In this document: positions 1 to 11,855 of the stretch, one piece after another
How the letters are laid out: the number at the start of each line of letters is the position of its first letter
How positions within the stretch are numbered: position 1 is the first letter of the stretch
Source: Piliocolobus tephrosceles
Taxonomy: Eukaryota > Chordata > Mammalia > Primates > Cercopithecidae
Direction: 5' to 3'
NCBI RefSeq assembly: GCF_002776525.5
Contig: NC_045436.1
Coordinates: 161,869,937 to 161,933,936, forward strand
DNA length: 64,000 nt
Made by a program: the position numbers and the translations under genes
The notes under the pieces: generated by a model
What the model was told of the DNA's origin: nothing
The model's database searches: none
Seen by the model: only the letters and a program-made list of their open reading frames with translations

Positions 1-368
1 AGTTTGTATAGATGGTAAGAGTGGTAATGCCTAGACAGCAGGCTGCCTAGGGCTACTGCAAGGAAAAATTAAGTCAGACATACAAAGCACCTAGAACAAT
101 GTTTCAAGATAACAGTTGCTCAGGAAGGATTACTTATTGTTATTCTTATTAGAAAATTTTGTAAAACTCAAGCTTAAATTTGATTGATTTCAAGAAAGGT
201 GAAACAGATCCAATTACCCTCTCTCCTAACTGCAAAATTAAACAAAACAAAAACAAGAAGAAAACCATAAACTCTTTCTTCATGGATATGAAGAAATAAA
301 TATATAGGAGGTTTTTATTTTACTGGCATAATAACATATATCTTTAAAATAGCTACAGGTAGGATATA

Positions 369-723
369 CAGGCAGTCCTGGACATATAATAATTTAACTT
401 TTGATTTTTTGACTTTTTGATGGTGTGAAAGTGGTATGCATTCAGTAGAAACCATACTTCAAGTACAGAGTACTCATAGAACCAATCTGCTTTTCACTTT
501 CAGTACAGTATTCAACAAATTACATTTTATTATAAAATAGGCTTTGCATTAGATAATTTTGCCCAACTGTAGGCTAATGTAAATGTTCTGAACACATTTA
601 TGGTAGGCTAGACTGAGCTATGATGTTGTGGGTTAGATGTATTAAATGCATTTTTGACTTAGATATTTATGACTTACAATGGATTTATTGGACATAACCC
701 CATTGTCAGTCAAGGCACATCTG
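369..723. mobile_element. Non-autonomous DNA transposon, Tigger-like (TcMar), about 355 bp
   Basis: The ends are imperfect inverted repeats: CAGGCAGTCCTGGAC at the left and, on the minus strand, CAGATGTGCCTTGAC at the right. Each end abuts a TA (367-368 and 724-725), the target duplication of Tc1/mariner elements. Interior phrases (such as TTTTTGACTTTTTGATGGTG) match a common primate Tigger-derived family. No coding capacity. The exact family name is not certain. Confidence 0.75.
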
Positions 724-754
724 TATGTGTAAATGTGTCTTTGTTAGATAGATC

Positions 755-1735
755 ATGTATTCAGTAATTATTGTTATGTGCATGGAGGATATAGATAAAT
801 AACAGAGAGCCCCTGCTGTCAATGAGCTCATTGTCTGTGGGGGAAACAGATGCATAAACCAGTGATTATAATGTGCTGGGTTCAGTAGTAGATGAGTACA
901 TCAGGCTCTGGAGGAGTCCTGAGCAGAAGGACCTAATTTGGCCTCAAGCAAGCAGTGAGACTCCCTGGAAGAACTGACAGCTGAGCCGATTCTTAAAGAA
1001 TGAAGATAGTTAGACAAGGAAAACGGATTTGGGAAATGATTTCAGGTAGAGCTGGAGCAAAAGCATGATAAAAGGGCATTATCTTGGAAGTAGGAAGCAG
1101 GGAGGGATAAGAGGTCAGACTGGAGGCAGGGCAGGAGTCAGCTCAGAGAAGACCTTCCTGCCGTGTTCAAGAGCTTTCTTTAGGTCAATGTTGAGAGGCT
1201 GAAATGATAGACACCAAGGTAGGGTGTAGCCAGAGTCAAGTTTTAGAAAGATCGCTGGCTTGAACTAGAACATGAATCATGGAATGGAAAGGAAGGAAGA
1301 GACTTAAGAATGATTAAAATTGAAGGGGATGACTGTATTTTTTGTTTGGGTGGATTGGGTTACTTCCTTTCAACAGATACAAAGAACACAGGCAGGGAAG
1401 CAGCTGAGGTTGGGAGGATGTTAAGGTCCATTTTGTATAGTTTGAATGTTCTTGTCCTATAAGATGTTGGTGGTGAGCACCCAGCTCTCTCTGAGGCTGA
1501 GGGGACAATCTGGGCTGGAGACATAGATTCTGTCATGGTGGCAGTTAAAGCCTTGAGAGGCAATGAGATGAGCCAAGGAAGACTGAGAAGAATAAGCAAA
1601 GCGGGCTGAAAACAGAGTTATAGGGAATACCAGCAGTTAAAGGATGAAACACTGAGAAGCAGCATTCAGAGAGGCAGGCAAACCAGGAAAATGCATCATG
1701 ACTAAAACCAAATTTACGAGGGTCAGGTAGAAATG
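755..1735 (-). mobile_element. LINE-2 (L2) fragment, about 1 kb
   Basis: The plus strand reads as the complement of the L2 3' half: the 'cccctgctgtcaatgagctc' block at about 810, then the blocks around 1030-1260 (agaaagatcgctggct) and 1515-1560 (ctggagacatagattctgtc, then gcagttaaagccttgag). It is old and diverged. It explains the open frames on the minus strand at 1314-1748, which are not genes. Confidence 0.65.
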
Positions 1736-3085
1736 CAGTCATGCCCAACTAACACCACTCTCTTACCACACTTCTTTGATAACATTATAAGCTTGAAATT
1801 TTGTGGGAACTGCCTTGACTAGAAGTTTCTTTCTTGTTTTTTAAAAATATTTCTCTCTCTCTCTCTCTCTTTCTAGTATTAGGTTTCACTACAAGTAACT
1901 ACCTAGTACTAAACTGATTTTTCCCCTTTTGTCTGTAGACTAAAACCAAAGTATACAGTTGGACATGAAAAATGATTCTGCTATACCTCCTCACATCTCA
2001 CCCCTTCCAATGAAAACTAGACTCATAAAACCTTTCCTGTGAGTCCTGGCCTGAGTTTAGGTCAATTATTCTTTTTAACTGAATCCATTCCATTTTCTCT
2101 CATCATCCTCAAAATACGTCTCCTTCACTGCTTTTCACATCCTTTTATGAAATGTTTGTCCTAAATCTCTTTTATTTTGAGTGGCACTTATAAACTAGAG
2201 TCTAGCGCAGAGCAGATGTATTCATTTAATAGTTTGCTTTGATGGCTCCTTTAAGAGGCTTTATAATCTTTATATTTTACCATTGGGTTTGGAATTTTAT
2301 GCTCCTTTAACAGGTGTATTACCTTCATCAGATGTTTTCATTTTAAGCTGTTGACTTATAAACACATGGCCTGCGGGGATTGGTGTGCAGACAATTTATC
2401 CACTTACAGATTTATTCGCCTATTCATTTTTGTATTTAGTGCAGGGAACCCTAGATTGATTGATAATGACAGCTGATTGGTAAAAATGACTCTTTCAGTG
2501 ACCAAAGTAATTGTTTCCTCCAGTTGACAATGGATCAGTAAAAGATCACTCGTATTGAGAAGATTTTTAGAAAAGTTAATTAAAAACAAAATGCTTTCAG
2601 ACCCATATTTTGTTCTCTAAGTTTGCATTTTAGAAGAAAATTGTGCTTACACATTTCTTCTGAGGACACTTGAAGGTTTGTCTCCTAAATGCTTTAATTG
2701 TTCCAGAAGTTCATACTTTTCAAAAGATAATGTGTGTTGCTTGAGATTGACATATTCTGATCTTATGTACCATGAATCCATCACTCTTCTGTAAAAGAAA
2801 GGAGAGTGGGGGTAGGAATCCACCTTTCTTCTGTTTGGTGTATGAAGGGGGACAGAGCAGGAGAGTCTTAAACAAAAACTGTATGTGACCAGTGAGCTAT
2901 ACCAGGCAATCACATCCTGGCACACTTTGGTGATGTGGGTGAGGGGAGGAATACAATAAGCAACTATGTGAGGAAGTTGGTCATGCCTAGGCATGGTGCT
3001 ATATGGAGGTTTGTGTATGCAAAAAGTTAACTGTCTGAGATCCTTCTGCCTGGACACCTGTCTAAGAAAAGAAATGGAATGAAAG
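1736..3085. other. Unassigned intergenic stretch
   Basis: A/T-rich sequence with a (TC)n tract at about 1853-1873. A 136-codon open frame on the minus strand (2647-3057) has no recognisable domain and no splice or promoter context; I treat it as chance. Confidence 0.6.
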
Positions 3086-3368
3086 TTTTTTTGAGATGGA
3101 GTTTTGCTCTGTCACCCAAGCTGGAGTGCAATGGTGTGATCTCAGCTCATTGCAACCTCTGCCTCCCAGGTTCAAGTGATTCTCCTGCCTCAGTCTCGTA
3201 AGTAGCTGGGACTTCAGGCACCACCATGCCCAGTTAATTTTTGTATTTGTAGTAGAGATGGGGTTTCACCATGCTGGCCAGGATGGTCTCTATCTCTTGA
3301 CCTCATGATCTGCCCGCCTTGGCCTCCCAAAGTGCTAGGATTACAGGCATGAGCCACCAAGCCTGGCC
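3086..3368 (-). mobile_element. Alu (AluS-like), minus strand
   Basis: A T-run followed by GAGATGGAGTTTTGCTCTGTC and a full dimeric Alu body to GCCTGGCC. About 280 bp, moderately diverged. Target-site duplications are not clear. Confidence 0.95.
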
Positions 3369-4169
3369 TAGACACTTGGACATCTACTGTGAACATTAAT
3401 TGTTCCCTTCAAAGAGTGCTGACAGTCCCAAAAAAAAAAAGGAGTGGGAAATCTCATAGGAAAGGTAAGGCAAAGCATTTGTTTTCATAGAGAAGGTTGC
3501 CAAGAAGTTGAAGACTGGCCCATTTGGGGTCCTAGATGATTTTCAGCAACATGCAATGAATTTGATGGCCAAACCAATCTCCTGTGACTAGTTATTTTCA
3601 TCACAGAACCACTGTAAGTGATTCAGCATGGCCTGGTATCATTTCTACCTGTGCTCAGGAGAGGCCAGGGCTGAGCCAGCACGGAAATGGAATTGCCCCT
3701 GCCTCCTGGGCTCTGAAAAGGCATCTCTCCTTAGGAAAGAGTGAGCATGCAGGCCAGCCCAGAAAGGAAATATCATGATTTCTCCTCGTACTCTGGAGTG
3801 TAGTCCTCTCAAGGAAAATGACATAGCTTACACTAGAGCAAAAAGAATGAGAATATGAAGAAGGTATTGAGGGTGGAAGGAGAACTAAGGGAAAGGAAGT
3901 TGGAAAATGATTTCAAAAGTGAACTTTTGGGGAAATATTTTATCTCAAGAAAAAGAATGAGATGACTGTCTTCCTTTTCCATCTGAAAAGGTCAAGTTAA
4001 AATTTTGTTTCAGTACAATTGCAGCATTTTTGGAATCTATTTCTAAATATACACATATCAGGGTACATTCCCTTCCTTCGTATTCTGACAGCTCTTCGAT
4101 GTTACTTCTTTTTAAGCAGTTATTTCATTCTTTCTTTCTTTTTTCTTTTTTTGCATTTTTTGTCGACTG
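3369..4169. other. Unassigned intergenic stretch
   Basis: Single-copy-looking sequence with an A-run at 3430-3440. Nothing recognised. Confidence 0.5.
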
Positions 4170-4315
4170 AGTAGTTTCTCCACAGACTTGTGAATTCCTT
4201 GGAAGAAGCACACATATCTTATTCACTACTTTTTTGTTCTACTAGCATCCTGTCACTGGACAGTAATATTTCTCATATTAGGCACTCACTTGTTGAATGA
4301 ATGAATAGGTGAATA
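4170..4315 (+). mobile_element. LINE-2 3' end
   Basis: Reads as the L2 tail: a diverged form of 'gaattccttggaagaagcac' then 'ggcactcacttgttgaatga' with the terminal ATGAATGAATA repeats. Confidence 0.65.
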
Positions 4316-5599
4316 AATAAGTCAGTGATCGAGCACGTGAACAGGTTGTGAAAGGAACAAATAATGGAATTGGATTGTTTTCAAGTGGGTGAGTCAAGCA
4401 TACAGCCACATTTCTGTTACCTCTGCTGACCTGCATATAATTGAAGGCCCTCGACACCATTCCATACCTGTCTGTCCACCTATTAAATGCCTTCAGTAAT
4501 ACTTTCGTCACACTCAAAACCCTGGCGAGACTCAGTTGTTAGAGGTAAGGAGCCCTAATATCATTTCGCCAAAAATAAAAAAATAAAAATAAAACAAGCA
4601 ACAAAACCCAGTGTACTGAAGGCTCTATTATTTTTAGAAAAAAATAACCTGGGGTTGTACAGCATCGGAGGAGTTAAAAGCAGCCAACAAAATGAAAAAC
4701 CAAAGCTCCTGGGAAAAAGTCAAGAACTAGAAAATGCAATAGTTAGCTGATAAAATGTCTGCTTCAGTTTCGGCCAACTTCCTTGAACCTTGCCCCATTG
4801 CAGTGGCCCCCAGTTGAAATGGCAAAGAGGGGTCAGTGATAAATCACCCTGCCATGAAACAGCACAAACTTTAGTAAATTGTGTGTGGAAGCCAGAGTGG
4901 GTACAATAGTGGTGTAGCCCAGACGAGCCAGCAGGCCTCCAGTGGCGCGGAATATTTATCCCTCCTTAGCCACGGGATGCCTTCTGTTCATTCATAGATG
5001 GAAAATGAGTTGGGCGTTTTCATTGAAGCATTCCATTGTCTCTGTCAGGAGTAAACCAAACAAACACACAGAAAGCTAAGATGCCAGCAGAAACCTCTGC
5101 CTCAGACCCAGAAAGTTAAAGCCTTACTCTGTACTACTGAAATAAAGCACTGCTCTTACTCTTTTTGTTTCTTGCATTATGAAACCAAGGGAAAGTGAAC
5201 TAACTGAACTAATAAAACGAACCTTCTTAAAACATGATGGAGTTCATCTTAGCTATTGTGTGAATGCATCTACTCCACTGCCATTTCTGGGGGAAAGAAA
5301 GGAGGAGAAACGCTTGAATGGTTATAGAAATTCAGACCACACATAGATGTGTACCTGCATATTTTGGCAAGAAAGTGAAGTTGTCTTGGAGATGTTCCTT
5401 CCTTGATGTGATGGGATGTTGAGGGCTCCTGGTCTTCTGTTGGATACCAAAGCTAAGCAATAGACTTTGCCCCAGCTGGAATCAATTTCTCTTTGAGTGC
5501 CAAGCACCCAGTCCATTAGAGGTCTGTGTCTAACATGCCTAACATTTCTGCCGTGTACTCTCTGGGCGGATCTTAGGTGTTTGTGTAGCATTTCCCCTT
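4316..5599. other. Unassigned intergenic stretch
   Basis: Single-copy-looking sequence. The minus-strand frame at 5322-5708 (128 codons) overlaps an L2 tail at its start and has no domain; not a gene. Confidence 0.5.
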
Positions 5600-5740
5600 T
5601 AAGACTGCAAATTCCATAAGGTCGAAATCCATCTCTGATTATCTGGTAATTTTTCTCTGCTTTGCTAACCTTCAAGCATGCACAGTATTTTATGAACATT
5701 GTGCACATTCAATAAATGTTAGTGGAATGAATGAATGAAT
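5600..5740 (+). mobile_element. LINE-2 3' end
   Basis: Ends with the L2 signature 'cattcaataaatgttagtgg' followed by ATGAATGAATGAATGG. Confidence 0.65.
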
Positions 5741-6408
5741 GGATGATATTATTCTCTGTCCCTGAGTAATAAACAAGGCTTGACCATGTAGAATGCGCTC
5801 TCTAACACTTGTAGTACCACACTATAATCTTGGGGCCAACAGAGGTATTCTGTTTAGGTGAATGCCATGTCTTCTTTTAAACCCCAGAATCATTATTATT
5901 TTAACTTTTAGGATTGAGCCTCCATTTGAAAACTGAGTCCAAATAATTTCCAACTCCCAACTAATCCACAAAATATGCACCAGTAAAACCACACTTGCTT
6001 TCAATAGGCTCCATGTACCTTTTCCAGTACATTCCAGAAGAGCCACACACAAAGTGCGCTTGTCTTGTTAACCCCTCCCCTCCCACCTGCCTGTGGGATG
6101 TGAGCATTTTCAGACAGTTCTATTGTCGTCAGTGAAATGTCAAACAATATGGTGTTCAGTGTGCCTGGGGGCTTTACATGATGAGCTGCCTGGCACCCTG
6201 ATGTCTGCTGTGTAGAGCATTTTTAACATAAGGGCAGCCAAACCGAATCCCATGCCTGACTCAGACCGAGAACTGGAGACACGGGAAGAAACATAGTTTT
6301 AAATCACAAGGTGTTTCACCCACATGCATTTCTCTTTGTGGGAGACTTTCTCTGGAGTTGAAGAATCCCTTCACATTCGGTTCAATTCTTTTATACTCCC
6401 TGTCCCCT

Positions 6409-6410
<2 letters not shown>

Positions 6411-6445
<35 letters not shown>
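6411..6445. repeat. (CA)n microsatellite
   Basis: An uninterrupted CA tract of about 17 units. Confidence 0.97.
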
Positions 6446-6448
<3 letters not shown>

Positions 6449-7289
6449 GTTATCTGAGGACAAGAGTTGAGTTGTTTACTGTTTTCCCAGGGTACAAAGT
6501 CTTGAAGAGTTTAATTGTGAATGTAATCTGAAGAATCAAAGTCAGCCCCATTCCTCAGAAGAACGGGGTGAGTGTGGGAGAAAGGAATTGTTCGCTTTGC
6601 ACTGTGCTCCAAGTGGTGTAGCCCACTCCTTTCTCTTTGAGAAAGGTGGTAGGAGGGGGTGGGGTGTGGCATGGGAGACTCAATTGTCCCTTTTATAGAA
6701 GAACCCCCAGTCCTCTGGGTTGTGCCCTCTAGGCTCCTTGCTGTTTACTGGATGGGCAGGCCCAGGCTGGGTCCTGCGGCTGGTATATCCTCAGCAGAGA
6801 TGGAGTTATGGCTGGAACAAGCTCCCCATGGCTGAACTGGTTTGAAGAATGGGAGGAACTTCCCTGCTACTTCCAAATAGGAACCTGAATCTGTCCTGCC
6901 TTCAGTCATTTCAATAGCAGGGCAAGTGCTGACACTGTACGAGATGGAAGATTGTGTAAAAGAATTCAAGCAAAACACTGTATAATTTCCCCTTTCCTGA
7001 GTTTAGGAGAGGGTGAGGATTATAGCTGGGAGGAAGAAAGTTGAAGTGAAGAGAAGAAAAGACAAGATGAATAATTTCAGGATTTCTCATAGTCAACTTT
7101 AGAATTTCAGGGAAAATGAAGCTTTGATTTGTACAACTATTATGCCTGAATTAAATCACCTAGGGGTAAAAGGCATTTGCTGGTCCTGTCATGGGTTCTC
7201 TTTCCTTCAATGCATCACCAAGCTGCTGGCCACATAGAGTTTTCTGCAGTCTAGTAGTTCAGTGGTAATGGATGACAAATTGAAATTTT

Positions 7290-7341
7290 GACCACAGTAT
7301 AAACAAACTACCATTATAAGGACTAATATAGATATTAACCT
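7290..7341 (+). repeat. 52-bp direct repeat, copy 1
   Basis: Begins GACCACAGTATAAACAAACT and runs to ATTAACCT. Matches 8436-8487 with four differences in 52 bases. Not part of a repeat family I know. Confidence 0.85.
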
Positions 7342-8435
7342 TGGATTCATTTTTTAAAAAATTAGATAGATCAAGTTGTAGCAGCCAGAGGCTCTTTTCA
7401 GGGAAAAGACCTGGTAGTTTATGTAGCTAGTTCATCGCCTGCCATGGCAGAATACAGTCCCACTGGTAGAAGCTTCCCCGTACTTGATCTTAACCCATAC
7501 TGTTATATTTATGATGCTCCTTTGAACATTTTATGTTTTATCTTTTTTAAATCAATAGATGGTTTCTGACAGATTGTGATGGGATTTCTTTATGCATACC
7601 TCTCTTCTTGCTGAGTTAAAAATCACAGTCTCTAAAATTATTTCATTTACATTTGCTCCTACATGGACCTCAACGGTCAAACAGAGCAAGTTAGATCCTT
7701 TGGATCTTTGCTTTTTTCATAGCCTCTCACTCACCACTGGCAATTCTGGCTTCCCTTGTCCCATTATCTTGTTGAATATGCTGGCTTCTGTTTTATCCTC
7801 TTAATGGATCTTTTATTAGCAAGAACCTTACTGCACTGGCTTGATTCTTCTGATTTGATCCAAGTTTCAGGCACTCTTTCTTTGTCCTCCACTTGCTCTC
7901 CATCTGTAGGTTCTGCTAAGCTACTTTATCAGTGCATGAAAAAGGGAGGACATTCTGTCAATAACAATATTTTATCTAGGGCTCCTGACCAATTAGTGTA
8001 AGGGCCATCACTCAAATCCTATTTTCTATTAGTAAAGAGATGGACTTTTTAAAGGGCTGAAGCAAGAGGAGAGAATCACCATTCATTTATTGGGAACTCA
8101 GAAGAGAGAGTGAGCAAACTCTGAGCTGCCTCTTAAAGGGATTCACAATTCACTTTTTTTTTTTTTTTAAAGAACTACTCATTTTATTACATGAAAAGAG
8201 ATATTTCAGACTGCAAAAGTCCTCCTTGAGGCATAATACCTTCTAAAATGTGTAAAATCATAGGTTGGTAGGTTGATCTAGGACTTGGAGACTTGGTGTT
8301 GCCATCTCTATGTATTAGAGGTGGGGAAACTGAGGCCCAATGTATTTTAATACATTGATCCAAAGTTGGTGCATGTAGTAAGTATGTGAAGCTGAATTTT
8401 CAGCGGCCTGAGACTAATTTTTTTCTAATGCAACT

Positions 8436-8487
8436 GACCACAGTAGAAACAAACTACCATTATAAGGACTAATATGAACATTAACCT
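8436..8487 (+). repeat. 52-bp direct repeat, copy 2
   Basis: Begins GACCACAGTAGAAACAAACT. Same orientation as the copy at 7290-7341, 1,146 bp apart start to start. Confidence 0.85.
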
Positions 8488-8489
8488 AA

Positions 8490-8611
8490 ATGTATCTGTT
8501 GAACACTTTTGGCATAGCTAGGAGTATGCTTGGTGCTATACAGGTTAAAACAATGTGGATGTAAAGTTGCTGCCCTCAGGAGCTTTACATTTTTTTTTTT
8601 TTTTTTTTTTT
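8490..8611 (-). mobile_element. LINE-2 fragment ending in a T-run
   Basis: Contains the L2 complement signature 'gctgccctcaggagctttac', directly followed by a run of 22 T (8590-8611), which may be a separate poly-T microsatellite. Confidence 0.5.
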
Positions 8612-9211
8612 CAAAAACAGGACATATCCGATTGATGAAATTAGAGAAGGGTGAGGCTTGATTTATAATCAGTGCTAGAAGGTGCAGTATGGATAGGAGC
8701 AGCACTCAATGTTAACCGTGTTGGGTCATGGTTTATAAAATAGATGGGTTCTAAAATAAGTCACACAGAACCAGTAGAATAGAGTTACACAGAGAGACTA
8801 GTAGAGGACAGAGAAGCAAGGTTCGCTTGAAATATATAGGATAGGAATGGCAAATCCTTGACACAGAGGCCGCTTGCTCCTATCTTTATTCATGTTAGAC
8901 ATTTCTCCATGATTGCAGTACTTTTCCAGAGCTCTAGAATGATCAAATCATTATTACTTTTTATTATTTTTTAACAATTTCTGATAGCACAAAATAGTTA
9001 GAATAGACAGGGGACCCTGAACTCTTCTGGCTAACCTCCATGTTGGGTAAAAAGATCTTCCTGACTGTAGCAAAGGGCTTATATTTTAATAGTAGGAGAT
9101 AAAAACATACAAGCCCTAACTTTGGTAGTCATAAGTAATATTTGTCATGATGTCTCATTAAGAGACCCAAAATGTTTATGTGTAATCGATTTTGAATTTA
9201 AATTATTTTTG

Positions 9212-9495
9212 ACTGGGTGCTGTGGCTCACAATTGTATTCCCAGCAATTTGAGAGGCCGAGGTGGGTGGATCACTTGAGGCTAGGCATTCGAGACCAGCT
9301 TGGTGAACATCGTGAAACCCCATCTCTACTACGAATACAAAAATTAGCCGGGCGTGGTGGCGGGCACCTATAATCTCAGCTGCGCTGAGGCAGGAGAATT
9401 GCTTGAACCTAGAGGCCAAGGTTGCAGTGAAGAGAGATCATGCCTCTGCACTCCAGCCTGAGCAATAGAAGGAGACTCCATCTCAAAAAAAAAAA
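9212..9495 (+). mobile_element. Alu (old, AluS/J-like) with 18-bp target-site duplication
   Basis: Dimeric Alu body with an A-tail. It is flanked by the perfect 18-bp direct repeat GAATTTAAATTATTTTTG at 9194-9211 and 9496-9513, the mark of an L1-mediated insertion. Confidence 0.97.
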
Positions 9496-10093
9496 GAATT
9501 TAAATTATTTTTGTCGTGTCAGACCTCCCCAAATCTAGCACTTATTGCATTACCTGGTAGATATTGGGCATGCTGTAAATATTTTTTAAGTGAATGAAAC
9601 TCACAGAGGGGTTAATTGTAGCCTTTAAGAGGTGAAAGGCCAGAGTTTTATATGCTAAATCCGTCCAGCTCATGCTGGCACCGGAGCCATAGCATAGGTA
9701 TCCACAGTGTATCTCAATGAACTGACTACATTCTTCTGTAAAATTGGTATCAGCAGGGCCTTCTGTTTCCTGCCATGCACATTTGCTCTAAGTCACAGCA
9801 TTAATTAATAGATAAAATTTATTGTTACAAAAGGAGTAGCAATATTAATTTGCTTGTTTTCATGCATTTGGATGTCTTACCAAACCCCATCCTACCAGAA
9901 ATAATATGGCAAGTTTAATTTTCAGAGAATACATTGGCACTACTAATTTTAGTTATCAATCAATGAGATTGTAAAATACATTAGATCAGGGTTTCACTCA
10001 TTATTTCAACTGCTCACCCACAAATGAACAACACTGATTAAGTACCTACCCTTACGTGGTCTTTTATCAGGGAAAGATGAAAACACAGAAAAG

Positions 10094-10396
10094 CTGGGTG
10101 TGGTGGCTCACGACTGTAATCCCAGCACTTTGGGAGGCCGAGGCCAGCAGATCACGAGGTCAGGAGATCGAGACCATCCTGGCTAACACGGTGAACCCCC
10201 TCTCTACTAAAAATACAAAAATTAGCCAGGCGTGGTGGTGGGTGCCTGTAGTCCCAGCTACTCCGGAGGCTGAGACAGGAGAATGGCTTGAACCCGGGAG
10301 GTGGAGCTTGCAGTGAGCCGAGATCGCGCCATTGCACTCCAGCCTGGGCAACAGAACAAGACTCCGTCTCAAACAAACAAACAAACAAACAAAAAA
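10094..10396 (+). mobile_element. AluY-like element with (CAAA)n tail
   Basis: Full dimer, little diverged, ending in five CAAA units. Flanked by near-identical GAAAACACAGAAAAG and GAAAACAGAAAAG. Confidence 0.96.
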
Positions 10397-10409
10397 GAAA
10401 ACAGAAAAG

Positions 10410-11035
10410 AGTAGGATGTGGTTCCTAACAGCAAGCAGCTGAGAATCTAGGAGGGCAGTGGTGTAATATAACTGCGAAATCTGCCATTTACATCATGTAC
10501 ACATTTCATGGTAGCTACTACTCAGTAAGTACCCATTTTATTCTTTATATCTTCAACATGGGTTTAACTAATACATTTCGTCTCTACTGCCTGTTCCAAT
10601 TGCTTCATAATTACTACTTGGAGTTCATTGTCAAAAATTCTGAGGCCATGGGTAGGTTCTGGGGAAAAGGGCAGCAGTGAGTGAGTGATGTCAATCTACA
10701 GGCAGAGGAGGGTGAGGTAGCATGTGCTGGGAACAAGAACACAGTCATTGTACTGAGAAACAGGCTCATGGGAATAGTCCCTAATACCTTCCCCTAGTTC
10801 TGACTCAGGAGTTCATTTGTTTTTGTGTGTGTGTGTGTTCAGATGTGGAATCCATAAATGTCATGTTTTAAAAATGTTGATGTTAATACAATTAGATCGA
10901 AGCACCACTTCCAGCAGGTTAAAGAAATAGTGAGAGAAGACCTTCACAGGTTTAATGATAATGTCTGGATATTTATTTTTTAAATGGTGGTGATGATAAC
11001 TAACATTTGTATATTACTTTGTAGTTTACAAAGCA
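10410..11035. other. Unassigned intergenic stretch
   Basis: Holds a (GT)n tract at about 10825-10840; nothing else recognised. Confidence 0.5.
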
Positions 11036-11039
11036 CTTT

Positions 11040-11455
11040 CACAAATTGGAAACAACTTAACTGTCTGTGAATGGAGTATTGGCTAAATAAATCAAGGCAC
11101 TTTCATACAATGGAATAGTAGGCAGCTATTATATAGAATGATATAGATCTTTATTTACTCACATGAAATATGAGATAAAACACCCATGATAAGTGTTTTT
11201 TTTTTTTTTTTTTAAAGTAGGTTTCAGAGCAGTACATCGTGTGCGTCTAGCTCTTTTTTCATAAACACACACATGCACATATAAATCTGCGTGTGATTAT
11301 GGCAGAGAAAGAAATCTGGAAATTTATACAGGAAAATGCTAATGGTGGTTCTCATTGTTTGCTAGGATGTAGGGGATTTTACTTTCTCCTTTCTATCTTT
11401 CTGCATTTTCTGAAAGCCTTGTGATGCATATATTCTTCCATGAAAATAAAAAACA
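11040..11455 (+). mobile_element. Old L1 (L1M) 3' fragment
   Basis: Diverged L1M 3' text: 'ggaaacaacttaactgtctg', 'catacaatggaatagtaggc' and a later 'ggtggttctc' segment. A T-run interrupts it at 11196-11213. Confidence 0.7.
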
Positions 11456-11624
11456 ATAGTCATTTATTTAAAACACCTAAGCACATTATCACATATTAAG
11501 ATTAATTGATCCTTACAGCTGTGCCAAAGGTAGTTATTATCCATGTTTTACGAATGAAGGGTAAGTTCAAATTAACTGCCAGTACTTTGTTTTACTTGTG
11601 CCAGGCAATGTAATTTACTTATTG

Positions 11625-11855
11625 CCCTATATAGTTGATTTACTTACATAAACTCATTTAATTCCCACAGTAATTCTTTGAGGTAGGTATTATCCACTTT
11701 TTATAGATGAAGTAACTGAGGCACAGAGAGGCTAAATAAATTGTTGGAGGTCACACAGCTTATAAACTTATAAATGGCAGAGCCAGGATTTAAAGCCAAG
11801 CCACTTGGCTCCAGAGCCCAGATGCTTCACAGTTATGCCACGCTGCCTAATAGAA
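11625..11855 (-). mobile_element. MIR SINE
   Basis: Reads as the MIR complement: 'gaggtaggtattatccactt', 'taactgaggcacagagaggc', 'ggtcacacagctta', 'ggcagagccaggattta'. The open frame at 11774-12019 arises from it. Confidence 0.85.

Larger units (their letters stand above)
5741..8489. other. Unassigned intergenic stretch with a short direct duplication
   Basis: Contains a (CA)n tract at 6411-6445, a T-run at 8154-8168, a weak MIR-like piece near 8305-8400, and a 52-bp direct repeat (7290-7341 and 8436-8487, see separate entry). No coding evidence. Confidence 0.5.

Noticed and set aside
2647..3057. 136-codon open frame on the minus strand
   Set aside because: No domain, signal or splice context, ordinary base composition, and ends close to an Alu. 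Treated as a chance frame.
5322..5708. 128-codon open frame on the minus strand
   Set aside because: Partly the complement of an L2 tail; no domain or conserved motif.
6261..6443. Cysteine-valine repeat peptide on the minus strand
   Set aside because: Translation of the (CA)n microsatellite.
10152..10388. Minus-strand frames with the 'LFETESCSVAQAGVQW' peptide type
   Set aside because: This is the familiar translation of Alu antisense sequence; the same peptide type appears at every Alu in the window (also near 16810, 31044, 31924, 58293).
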